The position numbers and the translations under genes were made by a program. From Tenrec ecaudatus (Eukaryota > Chordata > Mammalia > Afrosoricida > Tenrecidae), in assembly GCF_050624435.1 (NCBI RefSeq), contig NC_134539.1, positions 147,036,025 through 147,100,024 of the forward strand: a stretch of 64,000 nt of DNA, written 5' to 3'. Below, piece by piece: positions 58,505 to 64,000 of the stretch. The notes beneath the pieces were generated by a model. The model saw only the letters and a list, made by a program, of their open reading frames with translations, searched no databases and had not been told where the DNA came from. The first letter of the stretch is position 1. Each line of letters starts with the position of its first letter.

Positions 58505-58822
58505 TCAGTTTGAATTCGAGCACTGAACCACTGTGCCACTAGGCTGCCAGAATCCATCTGAAGTGCCCCAAGCTAAACCCCAAACTGTGTACAGATAGAA
58601 GATCCTTGTCCTATTGACAACTAGTGACTCATCTCTACTAACAATGAGGCAATTCCTACTCCTAGTGACTCTATAGGACACAAGCCACCTCCTCCATTGG
58701 GTTTCTGAGACCATGAATCTTTACAAAATTCTATGGCTGCATTCCTCTCCTGGGTCCCAATGCCATGTGTCAGTAGCAGCCTGTCACTTACCACTGTGCC
58801 AACAGGGCTCCCTACTGACCTT
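58505..58822 (-). mobile_element. AfroSINE copy with a separate head fragment
   Basis: 58,622-58,822 is a full-length copy ('caattcctactcctagtgac' tail, 'ggcacagtggtaagtgacag' head on the minus strand). 58,505-58,560 is a second head fragment ('ggcagcctagtggcacagtg'). Confidence 0.65.
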
Positions 58823-58926
58823 TAGGGTTGGTTCATAAACCAAATGGGTACTCCAAAACCAAAGTCAAAGTCAGACCTATTATGTAGGTCTCATAACAAT
58901 GGAACATCGGTCACTTGACAACCTAC

Positions 58927-59131
58927 CTTTCATAAAGGGAGCCAGAGCCACCTTGTCCATTATCCTCCGTGTCAGGTTAGTGACTGGTGTATATGCCACC
59001 ATTAATTCCGAGTCGTTAAATTCACCCATAGGACCCAGGACATGAGCAGGATGTTCAGGAAATTGGGTGGCTGTGAAGCTTTCCGGGCTCAAGCATGGAT
59101 ATAGGCTCAGAAACAAGGCCAGTGTCCATTC
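58927..59131 (-). CDS. ABCA10: ABCA10 visible exon 1: TM1 end and start of extracellular domain 1
   Basis: Residues 1-68. It starts EWTLALFLSLYPCL, the end of the first membrane helix, and continues into extracellular domain 1 (FNDSELMVAYTPVTNLT, with N-glycosylation sequons NDS and NLT). The acceptor follows a CT-rich tract (ctctttctcttttgtactggag) and the donor is gtaggt; the exon ends in phase 1. Human ABCA10 as I recall it begins at the Met inside IMxKxALAxFMKG. The matching Met codon here is at 58,958-58,960, and starting there would give 1,538 residues. The reading frame upstream of that Met is open and family-like, so this species probably keeps the longer ancestral N terminus. Confidence 0.9.
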
Positions 59132-59709
59132 CTCCAGTACAAAAGAGAAAGAGGGGACCAAGTCACGATGTGTCCAGACAGTGGACCACACCACTTGCAC
59201 CGCGCGGCTTCGTTTCACGCTCATGAAAGTTTTCCTTCCTCATCACCCTTTGTCTTTTAAGGCAGAGGAGACCCATCTCACAACTACGCAACATTGTGAT
59301 GCCGTCAACAAGTCGAGTTGATTTCAACCCTGTGCTCAAATTGAACACCCTACTTACTAGGATGACCATTGATTCTGTCCCTGTCCATGTGATGCTTTGC
59401 TGTTATCGGTACACAGCACTTTCTTTGAGATCCTCTTTAGTTTCCTTTCTTTTTATACAAATTGTTTCTTCACGCAACAATTTATGCACATGTCGATTAG
59501 TGACATTGACAGCCATCCCCACAATGCAATGGCATACTTCCCGCTTTCTCTTAGTGCTTAGGGGTTTCATTTGACCTTCGTTTCTATCCTTTACTGCTTG
59601 CTGAGCTTTATTCCTTGGCAAATTCTGCCCGTTGATATTATAATTTAATATTATAATTCCTGTTCTAGGAAGTGCATATCTCTTTGGTATTATTATCCAC
59701 TGTAAGTTC

Positions 59710-59900
59710 TTTTTGTTGTTGTCAGATGCCATGTAGTTGGCTGTGACCCATCATGACCCTGTGCACAACAGAAGGAAACACAGCACGATGTGCCAACCTC
59801 ACACGTGTTCCGACTCCTGAGCCCATTGATGCACCCGCTGTGTCCATCCTCACTGAGAGCCTTCCTCTTTCTCACGGCCCTTCCACTTTACCAAACATGA
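59710..59900 (-). mobile_element. RTE LINE, terminal 3' segment
   Basis: 'gttgttgtcagatgccatgt agttggctgtgac' is the reverse-complemented RTE terminus. It runs head-to-head into a plus-oriented RTE fragment at about 59,900. Confidence 0.7.
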
Positions 59901-61735
59901 TGTCCAAACATCCAAACACATGATTACCAAGCACGAAGAAAAGGTTAAAGTTGTCAAAGATTTTGTCTTGCTTGGATCCACAATCAATGCTGATGGAAGC
60001 AGCAATCAAGAGATCAAAAGATGTATTGTGTTAGGCAAATCTGCTGCACAAGACCTCTTTAGAGTATTAAAGAGCAAGGATATTACTTTGAGAACTAAGG
60101 TGTACCTGACCCAAGTCATGGTATTTTCCACTGCATTATATGAGGGGGTACACACACACACACCCCAAAAAAGGAAAAAAAAAACTTTCCCGGCAGAGAT
60201 TTCTTAGTATGTATTTTTCCCTTTGGGTGAGCATTGAGCAACTCCCTCTGAGTTAGTGCACCCAGTGGCTTCTCCTGGGAAGGTTCTCTCTAGTCACAGT
60301 GAATTTTTACGTAAAAGCAGATTCCTTTAAACTTTTTTTTTTGTGTGTGTGTGATGGCTGATTTAAGAGAACACTGAGCTGCTGTGAAATGTTGTTTCCT
60401 GCTTGGGGAAAAATGCCACCGAAACTGTTGTGATGTTGAACACAACTTACAAGGACAGTGCTATAGGAAAAACTCAAGTGTATGAGTGGTTTTCTGGTTT
60501 CGAAAAGGTGAAATGTCGACATTGATGACCAACTTCCTTCGGTGTCTGTCAACTTCCCGGATGGATGAAAATGTCAACCACACTCCTGCACTTGTGCCCG
60601 AGGACTGACAATGGACCATTGAAGAGATGGGGAAGTTATCTGGACTATCTTAATGGAAGATTTGGGAATGAGAAGGGTCCCTGTGAAATTTGTGCCTCAG
60701 GTTCTGACTGACCAGGAACAAGAGCATCGTCTGGAAACATGCCGTGCTTTGAAAAAACAGCTCCAAAGTGACCCAGACTTTCCCCCCACGGTCATGGCTG
60801 GTGACAAGACACGGCTCCATTCTTATGACCCTGAAAGCAAACATCAATCAAGCCTGCAGAAATCACCTTGCCCACAAAAAGTTCCTCAAGTGAAATCAAA
60901 GATCAAGATGGTGATCATTTGTTTTCTTGATGTGAGGGGGGATCATTCCACCAGGTTAGACTGTTAATCAAGGTTTCTATTTAGAGGTTCTGAGAAGATA
61001 GTGTAAAAGTGTGAGACAAAAAAGGGACTGATTTGTGGCAGATGGGAGACTGGTTTTGCCACCGCGACAAAGCACCTGCTCACACAGCCATCTCAATGCA
61101 CCGGTTTTTGGCAAAAAACAGCATGCCTCTCGTGCCCCATGTACCTTCCTCACCTGACCTTGCTCAATGGAACTTCTTTTTGTTTCCTCAAATGAAGAGG
61201 GACATGAAAGGACAGCGATTTGATGATATACAAGAGGTGAAGAAAAAAAACGAGGGAGGTGCTGTTGGCCATCTGAACAGATGAACTTGAAATATACTTC
61301 CAGGAATGGAATCACAGATTTAACAAATGTATTCAGTGTAATGGAGAGTACTTTGAAGGTGATAAGGTTGTTTTATAAAAATTTTAAAAACATAGCTTTG
61401 AAAAAAATTTCAGTTTGGGGGGATATCCCCTAATATGCATATGAAAGTTGGACATTAGATAAGAAAGACTGTAGAAGAATTTTGATGCATCTGAATTGTG
61501 GTGCTGGAGAGAAATATTGAAAGTACCACGACCGCTAAAAGGACAAACTGATCGGTATTGGAAGAAGACCAGAGTGCTCCTGAGAGGCAAGGATGGATGG
61601 CAAGACTTCATCTGACTTACTTGGGGAATCGTTTCAGGAGAAACCAGGCTCTGGAGTATGGCATCCACCCTACAGGTGTGGCTATTGTTTAGCTGAGAAG
61701 TTGAGCCAGGAGTAAGTTCAATTCTAGGCACGAGG
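59901..61735 (+). mobile_element. RTE LINE 3' part split by a mariner insertion
   Basis: The left piece (59,901-60,140) encodes a 'VKDFVLLGSTINADGSSNQE' type RTE C-terminal block. The right piece (61,434-61,735) continues from 'tgcatatgaaagttggacat' through 'gcaaggatggatggcaagac'. The intact homologue at 5.62 kb reads through this point without the insert. Confidence 0.85.
60141..61433 (+). mobile_element. Mariner transposon, full length but inactivated
   Basis: 1,293 bp, flanked by TA on both sides (60,139-60,140 and 61,434-61,435), with imperfect terminal repeats (tgagggggta and the complement of tatcccctaa, 8 of 10). The internal frame shows mariner transposase blocks: VYEWFSGFEK near the start, 'CHRDKAPAHTAI' (one catalytic Asp) and 'SPDLAQWNFFLFP', where the last catalytic Asp is Asn. 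Stops and frameshifts are also present. Confidence 0.88.
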
Positions 61736-61799
61736 TTATGGAAGGATCACATTCTTAGGGCTCCAACTCTCTTATCAGACCACTAGCCTTGGGTTTGGG

Positions 61800-62760
61800 G
61801 GTTTGCTTAATTTAGTCTCATTTCATCATTCTCACTCCCTCCCTCCAGGACCTCCTACTGTGATCCTTCGGAGCAGCCACCACTTCTTTGGGTCCCAGGG
61901 TTCTGAAGGCTGAGGTTCATGTGGTACTTGAGTTTGTTCCTTAGGCTACTTGTTCCAATATCACAGGACTGGGAATATAGTAGCATTCACCTTTATTGCT
62001 TGTAATAAATTCTCATGTTACTCCCAGTATCTTCCTTTGTGCTGTTGCCCTCTTGTATATTGTTTTGATCCAAGTTAATATGAGTCTGCACTCTCATTAG
62101 TGATTGTCTTTCCTTCCCCGCCCAGTCCTGGTAACCTTCAAGGAATCTTTCATTCTTTCAGTAAGCTTTTCTTGACGTTTTATAGAACTGGTCTAATGCA
62201 AGAGTTATCCTTCCGAGATTGACTAATTCCATGCAGCATAGTGTCCTCCAGGCTCATCCATTTTATGAGACATTTCATTATTATTGGATGTTGTGGAGTA
62301 TTCCATGAGTGCATGGATCATTATCGCCATCCTTTGGGAATAGTCCTGCTGTGTGCATACATCTAATTCAATAGTAAGAAACCCTAGTAGTGGGTTTGCT
62401 GGATCATACGGTATTTTTGTGTCTAAGTTCTAAGAGTGTCATACTGTTTTCCACATTAGTTGTACCATTTTATATTCCAGCCAGCAGTGTATTAAGACTT
62501 TGATCTCTTCTCACCCTGCCAACATTTGTTACCTGATTTTTTTGTTTTTAAACTTTGCTATTAATGCTGAGATGAGATGATATCGCATAGCTGTTTTGAT
62601 TTGCACTTCTCTAATAACTAAGCTTGTTGGCAGCCTAAATGTCTTCTTTTTTAGAAGGAATTGTTTGATGTTTTGTTGTTGAGGTGTCAAATTTTCCTAT
62701 ACATTTGAGTTCCTTGCCTGCTTAGTTGTGGCCGAAATCCCCCCCTCCCCAGCCCCCCAG
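61800..62760 (-). mobile_element. LINE-1-like 3' region
   Basis: Plus-strand phrases such as 'gctggatcatacggtatttt', 'ccacattagttgtaccattt' and 'gttttgatttgcacttctct' are well-known mammalian LINE-1 3' UTR-type sequence as seen in reverse complement. No ORF is present. The boundaries are vague. Confidence 0.5.
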
Positions 62761-62861
62761 TGTTTATGTTCCCCTTTTTCTTTTTTAGTGAGGTATTTTA
62801 TTTGGTTTTTAAGAGGTCCCAACCCTCTAATTTATCTTCTGCTGCTTGTGCATTTTCATTT

Positions 62862-62977
62862 ACCGTATATACTTGAGTATAAGCCAACCTGAATATCAGC
62901 CGAGGCACCTAATTTTACCACAAAAACTGCATTAAAAATGTGCTGAAAAACTCGGCTTATCCACGAGTATATATGGT
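62862..62977. mobile_element. Short inverted-repeat element (MITE candidate)
   Basis: 116 bp with 24-bp terminal inverted repeats: accgtatatacttgagtata at the left against accatatatactcgtggata from the right (20 of 24 match overall). Interior 'cagccgaggcacctaatttt'. No coding content. Confidence 0.65.
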
Positions 62978-63004
62978 GTGTTTGATAGTGTTCTTATGCC
63001 ATGA

Positions 63005-63115
63005 AGTACCGGGGTCATCTAATCTATTCTGACTCATAGCGACCCCGAAGAGCAGAGTAAAACTCCCTAGGGTTATTGAGGCCGAAAGTCTTAATGGGAG
63101 CAGAAAGCCTACAAT
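63005..63115 (-). mobile_element. AfroSINE, 3' part
   Basis: 'ctaatctattctgactcata gcgaccccga' at the tail; the head is missing. Confidence 0.55.
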
Positions 63116-63289
63116 AGACAATATAGTAGGCCACAAAGTAGGCTTCGATACATTTTAAAACATCAACTACTGCAAAGCATCTTCTCAGATTACAAGACTA
63201 TAAAATCAGAAACCAACAACAGAAAAATCAAGAAAAAGAAGGAAAGTGAATACGATCCTGTTGGATAGTAGAAGACAAAAAAAAAAATC

Positions 63290-64000
63290 CTTTGAATTAA
63301 ACAAGCTGGGAAAGACAGCAGTCCATATCTGTTGAGACACAGCAAAAGCAGTGCCAAGAAGACAATTGATAGCAGTGAATTTTGACTTTGGGAGATTTGT
63401 TTCCATTTTCTTCAATTTCAACTTGAACTTACACAGGAGCAATTGATGGTCTGCTCTGCAGTCAGCTTCTAGCTCGATTTTAACCGCTGATATTGAACTT
63501 CTCCACTCTCTCTTCCCACAGAAGAAGTCTACTTGATTTCTGTGTATTACACCTGAGAAATTCACATGTGTACCATTTATGTACCATTTATGTTGTTGAG
63601 AAAAGGTATTTGCTGTGAGCAATTAATTGGTCTTACAAAATTCTATCATGTAATCTCCAGCTGCATTTATATCACCAAGACCATATTTTCGAACTACTGT
63701 TCTTTCCTCTTTATTTCCAATGCTTGCATTCTAGTTGCCCGTAATTATGAATGCATCTTGATTGCATGTTTGGTCAATTCTCAACTAAAGATATTTGTAG
63801 AATTCTTCAATTTTCTCATCACTAGCTTTTGTGGTTGGTGCATAAATTTTGGATAATAGTTGTATTGATCAAATTTCCTTGAAGGTGAATAGATATAATC
63901 CTATCACAGACACTATTGTACTTTAAGATTGGTTTTGAAATGTCCTTTTTGACAATGAATGCAATGCCATTCCTCTTGATTGTGTCATTCTCGGCATAGT
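63290..64000 (-). mobile_element. RTE LINE fragment, endonuclease region, runs off the window
   Basis: On the minus strand the decayed frame shows RTE endonuclease phrases: 'IHRNQVDFFCGKREWRSSIS' and 'CRADHQLLLCKFKLKLKK', the SDH-like catalytic end, and upstream 'KRNGIAFIVKKDISKPIL'. Stops interrupt it. A LINE-1-like phrase sits just left of it (63,150-63,260). Confidence 0.75.

Noticed and set aside
59700-64000. Search for the first ABCA10 coding exon and promoter
   Set aside because: I read the minus strand for a basic block like 'LLCKNFLKKWRMKRE' followed by a donor and found none; the region is nearly all repeats.

Overview
The window is mammalian nuclear DNA, almost certainly from a tenrec (Afrotheria; Echinops-like). 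Two signals point there. AfroSINE-type tRNA-derived SINEs occur in more than 20 copies, and their tails match the RTE (BovB-like) LINE fragments in the window. There are also four short SPIN-type hAT elements with 8-bp target duplications. AfroSINEs mark Afrotheria, and tenrec is the afrotherian reported to carry SPIN. The species call is inference. Nothing bacterial, viral-genomic or CRISPR-like is present.

The only gene is on the minus strand and fills 8,410-59,131. It is an ABCA-subfamily full transporter in 37 visible coding exons, transcribed from high to low coordinates. I placed each exon by its protein similarity, its AG acceptor and GT donor, and the continuity of codon phase. The 37 exons sum to 4,788 nt with no stop or frameshift: 1,595 residues plus TAA. 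Residue choices in many exons fit ABCA10 better than ABCA6, ABCA8 or ABCA9, as remembered from the human proteins. The first coding exon (start Met, about 30 residues) is not visible and probably lies above 64,000. The protein order is: TM1 and extracellular domain 1 (58.9-53.3 kb); TM2-6 (51.3-44.6 kb); NBD1 (43.9-38.2 kb) and its regulatory tail (36.5-30.0 kb); TM7 and extracellular domain 2 (27.5-26.0 kb); TM8-12 (23.5-14.5 kb); NBD2 (13.1-10.1 kb); C-terminal tail (10.0-8.4 kb).

1-8,000 lies beyond the 3' end of the gene and is mostly old repeats: RTE 3' ends, a retroviral integrase remnant, a tandem AfroSINE pair and LTR-like repeats. The introns hold most of the remaining mobile DNA. 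A retroposon family with a shared 3' end (probably a LINE-1 3' UTR) appears about nine times, including a twin-primed inverted copy and a nested compound insertion. The 47.4-51.1 kb intron holds a 1.9-kb RTE reverse-transcriptase fragment and a roughly 0.9-kb GGT/GGA array that starts about 50 nt past a splice donor. 59.1-64.0 kb, upstream of the visible exons, holds an RTE element split by a complete but inactivated mariner, a LINE-1-like 3' region, a short inverted-repeat element and an RTE endonuclease fragment.

Coordinates of exons are exact where splice sites are clear. Boundaries of old repeats are approximate, within about 10-20 bases.
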